A stretch of 64,000 nt of DNA from positions 310,001 to 374,000 of the forward strand of contig NZ_QCYJ01000130.1 of assembly GCF_003123685.1 (NCBI RefSeq), written 5' to 3'. How positions within the stretch are numbered: position 1 is the stretch's first letter; the number at the start of each line of letters is the position of its first letter. The notes beneath the pieces are model-generated. The model was not told the origin of the DNA. It saw nothing but the letters and a program-made list of their open reading frames with translations, and made no database searches. Below are positions 33,763-42,197 of this stretch, one piece after another. The translations under genes and the position numbers were made by a program. This DNA comes from Nocardia aurea. GTDB lineage: Bacteria > Actinomycetota > Actinomycetes > Mycobacteriales > Mycobacteriaceae.

Positions 33763-34736
33763 GACAACCAGTGTGCTGCCTCGGCGGCCCAGTAGGTGAG
33801 CACGATGTCGGCGCCCGCGCGACGGATACCCGTCAGCGATTCCAGCACCGAGGCCCGGCGGTCGATCCAGCCGCGTTCGGCGGCGGCGGTGATCATCGCG
33901 TACTCGCCCGAGATCTGATACGCCGCGACCGGGACCGTCGACCGGTCGGCGACCTCGCGCAGGATGTCGAGATAGGACATGGCGGGTTTCACCATGACGA
34001 TGTCGGCGCCCTCGGCCAGGTCGAGGTGCAGTTCGCGCAACGATTCGCGGCGGTTCGCCGGATCCTGCTGGTAGCTACGGCGATCACCCTCCAGCGAGGA
34101 CGAGACCGCCTCGCGGAACGGGCCGTAGAAGGCCGAGGCGTATTTGGCCGCGTAGGCGAGGATGCCGGTGTCGGTGTGCCCGACCGCGTCGAGGCCGCGC
34201 CGGATCGCGCCGACCTGACCGTCCATCATGCCGCTGGTGCCGAGCAGATCGGCGCCCGCCTCCGCCTGGGCCAGCGCCATGTCGACGTAGCGGTGCAGGG
34301 TGGCGTCGTTGTCGACCGCGCCGTCGGAGGCGACGACGCCGCAGTGCCCGTGATCGGTGAATTCGTCCAGACAGGTGTCGGCCATGATCACCGTCGACCC
34401 GCCGACCTCGTCGGCGAGCGCGCGCAGCCCCCGGTTCAGGATGCCGTCGGGATCGCTGGCCTTGCTGCCGGTCGCGTCCTTGTCCTCGGGCAGCGGAACG
34501 CCGAAGAGCATCAGTCCTCCGACCCCGGCCGCGACCGCCTCGACCGCCGCCTTGCGCAGCGAATCCATCGAATGCTGCATCACCCCCGGCATGGAACCGA
34601 TCTCACGCGGTTCCTCCAACCCGTCGGCGACGAACATCGGCAACACCAGATGCCGTGGCCGCAGGGTTGTTTCGGCCACGAGACGACGCAGCGCGGGGGT
34701 GCGGCGCAACCGCCGCGGGCGGTCCAATCCGGTCAT
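33759..34736 (-). CDS. hemB: HemB, porphobilinogen synthase
   Basis: 5-aminolevulinate dehydratase of 325 residues that condenses two ALA into porphobilinogen. Seen: LVLPMFVADGL, the metal-site region MADTCLDEFTDHGHCGV, the first Schiff-base lysine in YAAKYASAFYGPFREA, the catalytic lysine in IVMVKPAMSYLDILR, and YQISGEYAMI. The minus-strand hexamer TATCGT (34749-34744) lies seven bases before the ATG with no ribosome-binding site, indicating a leaderless mRNA. Separated from rex-hemACD by the 100-aa gene and a repeat element. Confidence 0.97.
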   Translation of the reverse strand: MTGLDRPRRLRRTPALRRLVAETTLRPRHLVLPMFVADGLEEPREIGSMPGVMQHSMDSLRKAAVEAVAAGVGGLMLFGVPLPEDKDATGSKASDPDGILNRGLRALADEVGGSTVIMADTCLDEFTDHGHCGVVASDGAVDNDATLHRYVDMALAQAEAGADLLGTSGMMDGQVGAIRRGLDAVGHTDTGILAYAAKYASAFYGPFREAVSSSLEGDRRSYQQDPANRRESLRELHLDLAEGADIVMVKPAMSYLDILREVADRSTVPVAAYQISGEYAMITAAAERGWIDRRASVLESLTGIRRAGADIVLTYWAAEAAHWLS

Positions 34737-34939
34737 GAAATGGACGATACGCCTGCTCCGGCGGGCTGTCGCGACCGCCCGGCGCGACCGCCGACAGGTC
34801 CGCCGAAAGCCTTCGCGGCCAGCCGTTTTCTGTCGGTGGGTGCGGGTAGAATCGAAGATGTGTTCGAGGGAATTCGCACAGATCTCAGATAACCGCAGAT
34901 TCACGCAACGCGGATTCCCGACCCGAGGGGAGGACGATC

Positions 34940-35242
34940 ATGGCCGCCATCAGCCAGACCGCCAGCAGCCGGACCGCCGCACCGAATTCGAAGCTCATCG
35001 AGCCCTTCGTCCCGCTGGAGAAGCGCCCGCTGCCCGCGGGCAGACCACGCAAGTGGTACGTCACCCACAACCGCAGGCTCAAGGCCATGCGGCTGACCAT
35101 CGCGATGCTCGATTCCGGCGTCTACCTGCCGAATCAGGCGAGCAACGAGAAAATAAGGCGCACCGCCGATCTCATCGGAATCCGCCCGCCCTCCGACAGC
35201 ACCTGCCGCCTGGTGCGCACCCTCCTGCGCTACAGCCGCTGA
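34940..35242 (+). CDS. conserved hypothetical protein (100 aa)
   Basis: Basic soluble protein with KRPLPAGRPRKWYVTHNRRL and MLDSGVYLPNQASNEKIRRTADLIGI. The ATG has GGGGAGG about nine bases upstream. It shows no membrane or signal segment. It is convergent with hemD across a large hairpin element. Function unknown. Confidence 0.65.
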   Translation: MAAISQTASSRTAAPNSKLIEPFVPLEKRPLPAGRPRKWYVTHNRRLKAMRLTIAMLDSGVYLPNQASNEKIRRTADLIGIRPPSDSTCRLVRTLLRYSR

Positions 35243-35461
35243 GGCCGCTGTTCGCGAGGATTCGCGACGGTCCGACGGCGGGCCCGCGACGGCTCGCCGC
35301 TCCGGACAGGTTCGCGACCGTCCACGATGGATTCACAACCGCTCACCACCGCAGACCGGCGGTCCTGCAACAAGTCGACCACCGCTCCCAACCGTCCACA
35401 ACAAGTTTCGCGGCCGTCTCGCGTCCGAACCATCAACACGCACCCCACCACAGGCGCGAGC
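35243..35461. other. repeat-rich intergenic stretch before hairpin element copy 1
   Basis: Degenerate relatives of the dispersed element litter this stretch, the clearest being ttcgcggccgtctcgcgtcc at 35408-35427, identical to the left flank and arm of the hairpin. Several ttcgcgac/gttcacaac variants recur. No supported gene. Confidence 0.5.
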
Positions 35462-35590
35462 CTGACGAGCGCCCTGTTCGCGGCCGTCTCGCGTCCGAGC
35501 GGTCGAGACAATGCGACGAAGTCGCGAGTATCGACCGCTCGGACGCGAGACAAAAGGGGCCGCGAACCCGCGGCCCCCGGGCCGCCAAAA
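35462..35590. repeat. dispersed hairpin element, copy 1
   Basis: Perfect 21-bp inverted repeat (35486-35506 with 35531-35551). Between the arms an inner stem gcgac (35513-35517) / gtcgc (35521-35525) closes on gaa. After an aaaa spacer comes a second hairpin, ggggccgcg (35556-35564) / cgcggcccc (35569-35577). The whole unit recurs at 62445-62580. It lies between two convergent genes and ends just before the hemD stop, so it could terminate both. Confidence 0.9.
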
Positions 35591-35596
35591 TCACAG

Positions 35597-37159
35597 CTAC
35601 CTACTGCGGCGGCTCTTCTTGCGCGGCGGGGGCAGCAGGCCCTCGGCGCGTAATCGGGCCGCGTGTTCGGCCAGTGCCTCGACCAGGGGACCGACCTGGG
35701 CGACTTCGGGCTGGACATCGACGCGCAGACCGAATTCGATCGCCGTCTCGGCGGTCTTCGGGCCGATACAGGCCACGATGGTGCGGGTGTGCGGCTTGCC
35801 CGCGATGCCGACCAGGTTGCGGACGGTGGAGGACGAGGTGAACAGGACCGCGTCGAAACCGCCGGTCTTGATCATCTCGCGGGTCTCCGCGGGCGGCGGC
35901 GAGGCACGCACGGTCCGGTAGGCGGTGACGTCGTCGATTTCCCAGCCGCGGTCACGCAGACCCTCGGCCAGGGTTTCGGTCGCGATATCGGCCCGGGGCA
36001 ACAGGACTCGGTTGACCGGATCGAAAACGTCGTCGTAGGGCGGGAAATCGGCCAGCAGACCCTCGGAGGACTGTTCCCCGCTGGGAACCAGTTCCGGGTT
36101 GATGCCGAACGAACGCACCTTGTCCGCGGTGGCCTCGCCGACGCAGGCGATCTTGACGCCCGAGAAAGCCCGTGCGTCCAAACCGAATTCGGCGAATTTC
36201 TCCCACACCGCGCGCACCGCGTTGGTGGAGGTGAACACCACCCACTGGTAGCGGCCGTCGACCAGACCCTTGACCGCGCGTTCCATCTGCGCGGGACTGC
36301 GCGGCGGCTCGACCGCGATGGTCGGCACCTCCATCGGGATGGCGCCGTGGGTGACGAGCCGCTCGCTCATCTCGGCGGCCTGATCCTTGGTGCGCGGCAC
36401 CAGCACGGTCCAGCCGTACAGCGCGCGCGATTCCCACCACGACATCTTCGACCGCGCGGCGACGACCTTGCCGATGGTCACCACCAGCGGGCCGACCAGT
36501 TCCGACGCCGCGCTGTTCAGCGTCGCCAGCGTCGCCTCGATGGTGCGCTGCTGACGGGTGGTGCCGCGCACGGTCACCGCGACCGGGGTCTGCGGGGCCA
36601 TACCGTGTTCGACCAGCGCGCTCGCCGTCTCGGCCAGATGGCCGGAGGTGGCGTGCAGTACCAGCGGGCCGGGGGCCGACGCCAGCGCCGCCCAGTCGAC
36701 CTCGCCGCGCACATCGGCCTCGGTATGACCCGAGCCGAGCGCGATACCGGCGTAACTGGGCACCGAGGAACCGCTGGGCAGGCCGGGCAGCACCTCGAAG
36801 ACCATGTGCGAACGGGTGACGGTGTTGACCTCGTTGATCACGGCGTCGGTGGTCAGTGGATCGCCCGCGACCACCCGGACCACGTCGTGGCCGTTGCGGG
36901 CCTCCGCGATCAGGGTCTTGGCGACCTCGGCCGGTTCGCCGAGCGCGGGGCGCACGTCGACCGGACGGGTGCCGTCCTCGTCTTCCTCGACCGCCGAGCC
37001 GATGAGCGCGAGTACGCCCTTGTCGACATCGGGGTCGGTGAACGCCAGTGTGGCCCGCCCGAGGACTTCACGCGCACGCACGGTGAGCAATGCCGGGTCA
37101 CCGGGGCCCGAACCGACGAACAGTATCCGACCCGGGTGCTTCTTCGTCCCTCGGCTCAT
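35597..37159 (-). CDS. hemD: HemD fused to CobA-type methyltransferase domain
   Basis: 520 residues. The N-terminal half has the SAM-dependent uroporphyrinogen-III methyltransferase fold: ILFVGSGPGDPALLTVRA, VVRVVAGDPLTTDAVINE, VLPGLPSGSSVPSYAGIALG. The C-terminal half is uroporphyrinogen-III synthase: WTVLVPRTKDQAAEMSERL, WVVFTSTNAVRAVWEKF, VLFTSSSTVRNLVGIAGK. The fusion is usual in actinobacteria, although the methyltransferase half is divergent (GDPL replaces the typical GDPF region). The ATG overlaps the hemC stop. Last gene of rex-hemACD. Confidence 0.94.
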   Translation of the reverse strand: MSRGTKKHPGRILFVGSGPGDPALLTVRAREVLGRATLAFTDPDVDKGVLALIGSAVEEDEDGTRPVDVRPALGEPAEVAKTLIAEARNGHDVVRVVAGDPLTTDAVINEVNTVTRSHMVFEVLPGLPSGSSVPSYAGIALGSGHTEADVRGEVDWAALASAPGPLVLHATSGHLAETASALVEHGMAPQTPVAVTVRGTTRQQRTIEATLATLNSAASELVGPLVVTIGKVVAARSKMSWWESRALYGWTVLVPRTKDQAAEMSERLVTHGAIPMEVPTIAVEPPRSPAQMERAVKGLVDGRYQWVVFTSTNAVRAVWEKFAEFGLDARAFSGVKIACVGEATADKVRSFGINPELVPSGEQSSEGLLADFPPYDDVFDPVNRVLLPRADIATETLAEGLRDRGWEIDDVTAYRTVRASPPPAETREMIKTGGFDAVLFTSSSTVRNLVGIAGKPHTRTIVACIGPKTAETAIEFGLRVDVQPEVAQVGPLVEALAEHAARLRAEGLLPPPRKKSRRSR

Positions 37160-38205
37160 GCCTGCACCTCTGTGATTCGCTCGCTTCGCTCGCTCATGAT
37201 CGGCTGTTCTCCATTGGGCTGGGGTGGGGTGAAGTCTGAGGTGAGGAGCTCGCGCGCACCGAGCTCCAGCAATTCGCGGGCCAGGGCCCGGCCGAGTTCC
37301 GCCGCGTCCTGCGGTGAACCGACCACCGAGGCGCGCAACACATCGGATCCGTCGACCGCGGCGGCGCATCCGCGCAGCGAGAGTTCGTCGAAGATCCGGC
37401 CGTCGTCGTCGATCGATTCGACGACTTCTCCGAGCGCGCCGACGGGGACGGTACAACCGGCCTCCAATTCGGCGAGCAGACCGCGCTCGGCGACGACGGC
37501 GGCTCTGGTGGCCGCGTCGTCGAACTGCGACAGCGTCTCGATCAACGCGCTGTCGTCACTGCGGCATTCGACCGCCAGCGCCCCCTGCGCGGGGGCGGGC
37601 AGCATCTGCACAGGTTCCAATGACTCGGTGACCGCGTCCAGCCGGTCGATCCGGGCCAGCCCGGCTCTCGCGACGATCACGGCGTCGAGTTCGCCGTCGG
37701 CGACCTTGCTCAGCCGGGTGTCCAGGTTGCCGCGCAGCGGCAGCACCTCGAGACCGAGCCCGAGTGCGAGCAATTGGGCCGCGCGGCGCGGCGCGGACGT
37801 GCCGACCTTCGACCCGGCGGGCAGTTCACCGAGCACGAGACCGTCGCGCGCCACCAGGGCGTCGCGCGGATCCTCGCGGGGCGGGACGGCCGCGATGGTG
37901 AAACGCGGGTCGGGCGCGGTGGGCAGATCCTTGTAGGAGTGCACCGCGATGTCGATATTCCCGGCCGCCAGTTCCTCGCGCAGCGCGGAGGTGAAGACAC
38001 CGACGCCGAGTTCGACCACCGGCTCGGACGATTCGTCGCCGACGGTTCTCACGATGACCAGTTCGGCCTCGTGCCCCGCCGCGATCAGCGCGTCGCGGAC
38101 CGTACCCGACTGGGTGCGCGCGAGCAGGCTCCCGCGGGTCCCGATCCGCCAGGAACGGCGCGTGCCGGGCACTGTCACGTTGTCCTCTTCCTGAAGGCGC
38201 GTCAT
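37156..38205 (-). CDS. hemC: HemC, hydroxymethylbilane synthase
   Basis: Porphobilinogen deaminase of 349 residues that polymerises four porphobilinogens. Seen: RIGTRGSLLARTQSGTVRDAL, FTSALREELAAGNIDIAVHSYKDLP in two parts, the LRGNLDTRLSKVADGELDAVIVA region and the dipyrromethane-binding cysteine in ELEAGCTVPVGALG. The ATG overlaps the hemA stop (ATGA) and the stop overlaps hemD. The tail MSERSERITEVQA is low complexity. Confidence 0.96.
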   Translation of the reverse strand: MTRLQEEDNVTVPGTRRSWRIGTRGSLLARTQSGTVRDALIAAGHEAELVIVRTVGDESSEPVVELGVGVFTSALREELAAGNIDIAVHSYKDLPTAPDPRFTIAAVPPREDPRDALVARDGLVLGELPAGSKVGTSAPRRAAQLLALGLGLEVLPLRGNLDTRLSKVADGELDAVIVARAGLARIDRLDAVTESLEPVQMLPAPAQGALAVECRSDDSALIETLSQFDDAATRAAVVAERGLLAELEAGCTVPVGALGEVVESIDDDGRIFDELSLRGCAAAVDGSDVLRASVVGSPQDAAELGRALARELLELGARELLTSDFTPPQPNGEQPIMSERSERITEVQA

Positions 38206-39641
38206 CGGGGATTCCCCTGTTCCTCACCCAGGTGGCCGGTGGTGAAATCGTCGGCAAGCGCGGCGCCGAGGTCACCGGCGAGCGTGGTGATCTCCATCGG
38301 CGCGGCGACCGCCTGTGCCGCACCGGGTTTGAGCTCGAACAGTTCGCGCAGGGCCTCGGCGTAGCTGTCGCCGCCCGGAGTCGACGCCAGTTGCTTGACC
38401 CGCACCGTCGGCGCGTGCAGCAGTTTGTCGACCACGCGACGTACCGTGCGCGCGACCTCGTCGCGTTCCGGATCGGCCAGGCTCGGCAGTCGCGAATCCA
38501 GGCGCAGCAGTTCGGCTTCGACCACTTCGGCGGCCCGCTGGCGCAGCGCCGCCACGGTCGGTGTCACCTCGGCCATCCGCTGGCCCGCCAGGTATTTGGC
38601 GAGTTCGTCGGCGACGATCGCACGCGCGGCCGCGGTGTCGTCGGCGGCGGCGCCCGCGGCCGGATCGTGTTGCAGCGTCTCGATATCGATGACCGAGACG
38701 CCGGGCAGTCCGGCGACCGCGGGTTCGACGTCGCGCGGAAGTCCGAGGTCGCAGAACACCAGCGGCTTTTCGGCGGAGGGGATTTCGGCCCGATCGCGGT
38801 CGGCGAGCGCCCGGTGGGTATCGGCCAGGGTCACCACGGCGCCGATCGCTCCGGTACAGGTGATGACGACGTCGGCCGCGGCCATGGCCTCGGTCAGACC
38901 CGACAGTTCCAGAGCCGAGGATTCGACGCCGTAGCCCGCCGCCGTGTCGGCGAGCCTGCGGGCCCGCTCGATGGTGCGGTTCACCACGATGATCCGGCCG
39001 ATGCCCGCGCGCGAGAGATGGGCCACGGCAAGCCCGCCCATCGCACCGGCGCCGACGACCACCGCGGTGCGCCCGACCAGGGCGGTGTCGGCGGAATCCG
39101 CCGTGCCGCGCAGGACCGACTTGGCCTTGTCCAGCGCGACCGAGACCACCGACGCGCCCGCCCGGTCGATACCGGTTTCCGAATGCACGCGTTTGCCGAC
39201 CCGCAGCGCGTGCTGGGCCAGTTCGTGCAGGGTCCGCCCGACGGCCTGCTGGGCGTCGGCGGAGGCGTAGGCGGCGCGGATCTGGCTGAGCACCTGCTGC
39301 TCGCCGACCACCATCGAATCCAGCCCGGACGACACCGCGAACAGGTGTTCGGCCGCGGCCTCGCTGTAGCGCACGTAGGCGTGTTTGGTCAGATCCGCCA
39401 GCGGAAGCCCGGAATGTCTGGTGAGCAGGTCGCCGACCTCGGCGAGACCGCCGTGGAAGGCGTCGACCACCGCGTAGACCTCGATGCGGTTGCACGTCGA
39501 GACGATCATCGCCTCCGAGACGTGGTCCGAGGTCAGCATCCGTTCGATCAGCTTGGGACGGTCGGTGTCGGTGATGGCCACCTTCTCCAGGACCGAGACG
39601 GGGGCGCTCCGATGCGAGATCCCGACCAGAAGAACGCTCAT
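38202..39641 (-). CDS. hemA: HemA, glutamyl-tRNA reductase
   Basis: NADPH enzyme reducing glutamyl-tRNA to glutamate-1-semialdehyde, the entry step of C5 heme synthesis. 479 residues. The catalytic cysteine is residue 50 in IVSTCNRIEVYAV, followed by VVGEQQVLSQIRAAY, the cofactor loop VVVGAGAMGGLAVAHL near 190, VNRTIERARRLA, and a C-terminal dimerisation helix. The ATG overlaps the rex stop (ATGA). The coupling to rex places heme supply under redox control. Confidence 0.97.
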   Translation of the reverse strand: MSVLLVGISHRSAPVSVLEKVAITDTDRPKLIERMLTSDHVSEAMIVSTCNRIEVYAVVDAFHGGLAEVGDLLTRHSGLPLADLTKHAYVRYSEAAAEHLFAVSSGLDSMVVGEQQVLSQIRAAYASADAQQAVGRTLHELAQHALRVGKRVHSETGIDRAGASVVSVALDKAKSVLRGTADSADTALVGRTAVVVGAGAMGGLAVAHLSRAGIGRIIVVNRTIERARRLADTAAGYGVESSALELSGLTEAMAAADVVITCTGAIGAVVTLADTHRALADRDRAEIPSAEKPLVFCDLGLPRDVEPAVAGLPGVSVIDIETLQHDPAAGAAADDTAAARAIVADELAKYLAGQRMAEVTPTVAALRQRAAEVVEAELLRLDSRLPSLADPERDEVARTVRRVVDKLLHAPTVRVKQLASTPGGDSYAEALRELFELKPGAAQAVAAPMEITTLAGDLGAALADDFTTGHLGEEQGNPR

Positions 39642-40480
39642 GGTGAAACCACCGATCCCTTGCTGCTTGGCTCCGTTGCCTGATGCGAGGTCGAGTGCGT
39701 GATCGCCGCACGCGCGGCTCCGGTGCGCGGAGCTGGGGCGCGGCGGGCGATCCGGCCCGACACGGCCGACGCCACTTCCGCGAGAGGTTCGGGTTCGGTG
39801 TTGCGGGTGCGCTCGAACGAGAGCATCTGCATCTCCACCGCGAGGTCCACCCGGCGGACCTCCACCGCGGGCGGCGCGTCGAGCACGCTCGGCGCGAAAC
39901 TCAGGATCGACTGGACACCGGCGGCCACCAGGCGGTCGCACACACCCTGCGCGGCGTCGTCGGGGACGGTGATGACCGCGATGGTCGGGTCGAGCGCGAT
40001 GACCGCCTCGTGCAGCACCGCGACATCGCGCACCGAGAGACCGGCGACGGTCCGGCCGATCACCGAGGGGTCGTTGTCGAAGATGCCGACCACCGTGAAA
40101 CCGCGTCGCTTGAACCCGCCGTAGCCGACGAGGGCGCGGCCCAGATTGCCCGCGCCGACCAGTACGACGCGATGTCCGTCGGAGAGTCCGAGCACATCCT
40201 CGATCCTGGTGCGCAACTTGGCGACGTCATAGCCGACACCCCGGACACCGTTGGGCCCGAGGAAGGACAGATCCTTGCGCAGCTTGGCCGAATTGACACC
40301 CGCCGCGACAGCCAGTTCCTCACTCGATACGATGAGGACTCCATCCTCGGCCAACATCGCGAGGACACGGAGATAGGTAGCCAAGCGCCCGACGGTGGCC
40401 TGCGGAATGTCCTTGTTCGGCACCGTCTTCTGCAGAGCTCTGCCGGAGACGCCACTCGGCGCCTCATGCTGCTCTGTCAC
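39638..40480 (-). CDS. rex: Rex, redox-sensing transcriptional repressor
   Basis: NADH/NAD-sensing repressor of 280 residues. N-terminal winged helix: LATYLRVLAMLAEDGVLIVS, then ELAVAAGVNSAKLRKDLSFL. Rossmann domain: VVLVGAGNLGRALVGYGGF and VGIFDNDPSVIG, then VDLAVEMQMLSFE near the domain-swap helix. A disordered 60-residue tail follows, longer than in Streptomyces Rex. The GTG at 40480 has GGAG eight bases upstream. Rex in Streptomyces controls rex-hemACD, and the same order and a matching site are present here. Confidence 0.95.
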   Translation of the reverse strand: MTEQHEAPSGVSGRALQKTVPNKDIPQATVGRLATYLRVLAMLAEDGVLIVSSEELAVAAGVNSAKLRKDLSFLGPNGVRGVGYDVAKLRTRIEDVLGLSDGHRVVLVGAGNLGRALVGYGGFKRRGFTVVGIFDNDPSVIGRTVAGLSVRDVAVLHEAVIALDPTIAVITVPDDAAQGVCDRLVAAGVQSILSFAPSVLDAPPAVEVRRVDLAVEMQMLSFERTRNTEPEPLAEVASAVSGRIARRAPAPRTGAARAAITHSTSHQATEPSSKGSVVSP

Positions 40481-40617
40481 GTCGTAGGCTCCTCGTCCCG
40501 GATTGCTCGTCATCCGGTTCGTCGCTCGACCTCTGACCCGGGGCGGCCCGGTGCCATGATCGATGTTTCGGATTTCAGGGCGGCTCCGCAGCCTCGGCAT
40601 GCGGGTCGCGTGCCACC

Positions 40618-40646
40618 ACCGTAACCGCTTGTGCAGCCCTTCACAA
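40618..40646 (-). promoter_or_regulatory. Rex operator and promoter of rex-hemACD
   Basis: TTGTGCAGCCCTTCACAA (40629-40646) keeps the outer arms of the Streptomyces Rex site (TTGTGAAC-GC-GTTCACAA) with four changed central bases. Four bases further on the minus strand is a TACGGT hexamer (40623-40618), a good -10, so the operator would overlap the -35. This puts the start of transcription about 130 bases before the rex GTG. Confidence 0.75.
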
Positions 40647-40717
40647 AGTCGGTGAAATTGGCCTCATTTTCCGCTGCGACCAGCGGTGCGGCGGAAACGG
40701 ACGCGAACAGCGTTTCC

Positions 40718-40978
40718 TCATCGACGCAAATCGGCGCGCAAACGGGACTCGTCCACGTCGAAATAGCTGTGCTCACGGCCGTCCAGCAGCACGACAGGAA
40801 GCCGGTCGCCGTACTCCGCCCGCAGGCCAGGGTCGGTGGCCGCGGCCTCGTCGACATCGACGGTGCCCGGTTCGATACCGAAATCGCCGCAGATCGCGCG
40901 CAGCTGTTCGAGTGCTGTGGAACACAGTCCGCAACCCGATCTCGTCAGCAGCGTCACAGAATGTGTGGGATTGGTCAT
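40718..40978 (-). CDS. glutaredoxin family protein
   Basis: Small thioredoxin-fold protein of 86 residues. It begins SVTLLTRSGCGLCSTALEQL with the CGLC redox pair at about residues 16-19, and has RLPVVLLDGRE as the cis-Pro loop. As mycobacteria and nocardiae use mycothiol, the partner is probably mycothiol or a thioredoxin system. The ATG at 40978 is favoured by the family start. It stands between rex and a divergent HAD gene. Confidence 0.87.
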   Translation of the reverse strand: MTNPTHSVTLLTRSGCGLCSTALEQLRAICGDFGIEPGTVDVDEAAATDPGLRAEYGDRLPVVLLDGREHSYFDVDESRLRADLRR

Positions 40979-41090
40979 GAGTGTAATTAAATCCCCTCGC
41001 CACGGTCGATCCAGTACCCCTGGTCCGCCGAAACTGTCGCCGGATCCCGCTAGTGTGGACACGTTCGCGCGCGACGGGCGGAGGTAATTG

Positions 41091-42122
41091 GTGCCGGAAC
41101 GATCGAAGATCGAGAGGGCGGGATTCATCGCGGGGCGCTTCGGCGAGTTTCCGGTCAGGTGGAATCAGGGCAGATTCGGTCAGAACCTGCAAGACCAGCT
41201 CGCACGCATCTCTCGGAGTCCTTTCGGCCCGAGCGAGGAGGAAGTGCGCGCCAATCTGGCGGGCGAGGCCAGCGCCGACGCGGCGTTGTCGCTGCACGAC
41301 GCCGAGATCGCCGCGGGCGGGCCGCCGGAAGGTCTCGGCCCGGAAACCCCGCGTGACCTGACCGCGGCCGCGTTCTTCGACGTCGACAACACCATGGTGC
41401 AGGGCGCCTCCATCGTGCACTTCGCCCGTGGGCTCGCCGCGCGGAAATACTTCAAGACCTCCGACCTGGTCGACGTCGCCTGGAAACAGGTGAAATTCCG
41501 CGTCACCGGCAAGGAGAACAGCACCGATATGGCCGCGGGCCGGGAGAAAGCCCTCGCCTTCATCGCGGGCCGTCCCACCGCCGAACTCGCCGCCCTCGGC
41601 GAGGAGATCTACGACGAGATCATCGCCGACAAGATCTGGCCCGGCACCCGCGCACTCGCGCAGATGCACCTGGACGCCGGCCAGCAGGTCTGGCTCGTCA
41701 CCGCGACCCCGGTCGAATTGGCCCAGGTGATCGCCAAACGACTCGGCCTCACCGGCGCGCTCGGCACCGTCGCGGAAAGCGTCGACGGGAAATTCACCGG
41801 CCGTCTCGTCGGCGATATCCTGCACGGCCTCGGAAAAGCACACGCCGTGCGCACCCTCGCAATACGCGAGGGCCTGAACCTCAAACGCTGCACCGCCTAT
41901 TCCGACAGCCACAACGACGTCCCGATGCTGTCGCTGGTCGGCACCGCCGTCGCCATCAACCCCGACTCCGACCTACGCGAGGTCGCCAAGAACCGAAGCT
42001 GGGAAATCCGCGACTTCCGCACCGGCCGCAAAGCCGCCAAGATCGGCGTGCCGACCGCATTGGCCCTCGGTGCCGCCGGCGGCGCGGTCGCCGCGGCGAT
42101 AACCCGCCGCCGAGAACACTGA
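41091..42122 (+). CDS. HAD-IB family phosphatase (SerB1-like)
   Basis: 343 residues. After a 90-residue N-terminal extension comes the HAD domain: FFDVDNTMVQGASIVHFARG (nucleophile and acid Asp), VWLVTATPVELAQVIA (motif II), GKAHAVRTL with the Lys of motif III, and AYSDSHNDVPMLSLVG (motif IV). A short hydrophobic Ala/Gly helix ends the protein. Mycobacterial Rv0505c is called SerB1, but HAD-IB proteins of this type may act on lysophosphatidate or other phosphates. The GTG at 41091 has GGAGG six bases upstream. Confidence 0.85.
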   Translation: MPERSKIERAGFIAGRFGEFPVRWNQGRFGQNLQDQLARISRSPFGPSEEEVRANLAGEASADAALSLHDAEIAAGGPPEGLGPETPRDLTAAAFFDVDNTMVQGASIVHFARGLAARKYFKTSDLVDVAWKQVKFRVTGKENSTDMAAGREKALAFIAGRPTAELAALGEEIYDEIIADKIWPGTRALAQMHLDAGQQVWLVTATPVELAQVIAKRLGLTGALGTVAESVDGKFTGRLVGDILHGLGKAHAVRTLAIREGLNLKRCTAYSDSHNDVPMLSLVGTAVAINPDSDLREVAKNRSWEIRDFRTGRKAAKIGVPTALALGAAGGAVAAAITRRREH

Positions 42123-42170
42123 TATTCGGCGGCCGGGGCCGCGGGGTTCGCGGCGCTCGTAAGACTCGCG
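42121..42170 (-). repeat. dispersed hairpin element, copy 3 lacking the hairpin core
   Basis: Read on the minus strand this gives gcgagtcttacgagcg followed directly by ccgcgaaccccgcggcccc and ggccgccgaatatc. These are the left and right flanks of copy 2 with the 21-bp-arm hairpin absent. It fills the gap between the convergent HAD and acyltransferase genes. Confidence 0.65.
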
Positions 42171-42197
42171 CCGGGCGGGGGCTGGGTTATCGGGGAT

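Noticed and set aside
35327..35653. Open frames through hairpin element copies 1 and 2 giving similar peptides (RPSGRDNA...VSTARTRDK)
   Set aside because: The likeness comes from the repeated DNA itself. Frames start and stop outside the element at unrelated places and there is no ribosome-binding site.
35663..37936. Long plus-strand frame antisense to hemD and hemC
   Set aside because: Shadow of the hem genes; it crosses two real overlapping genes and has no recognisable motif.
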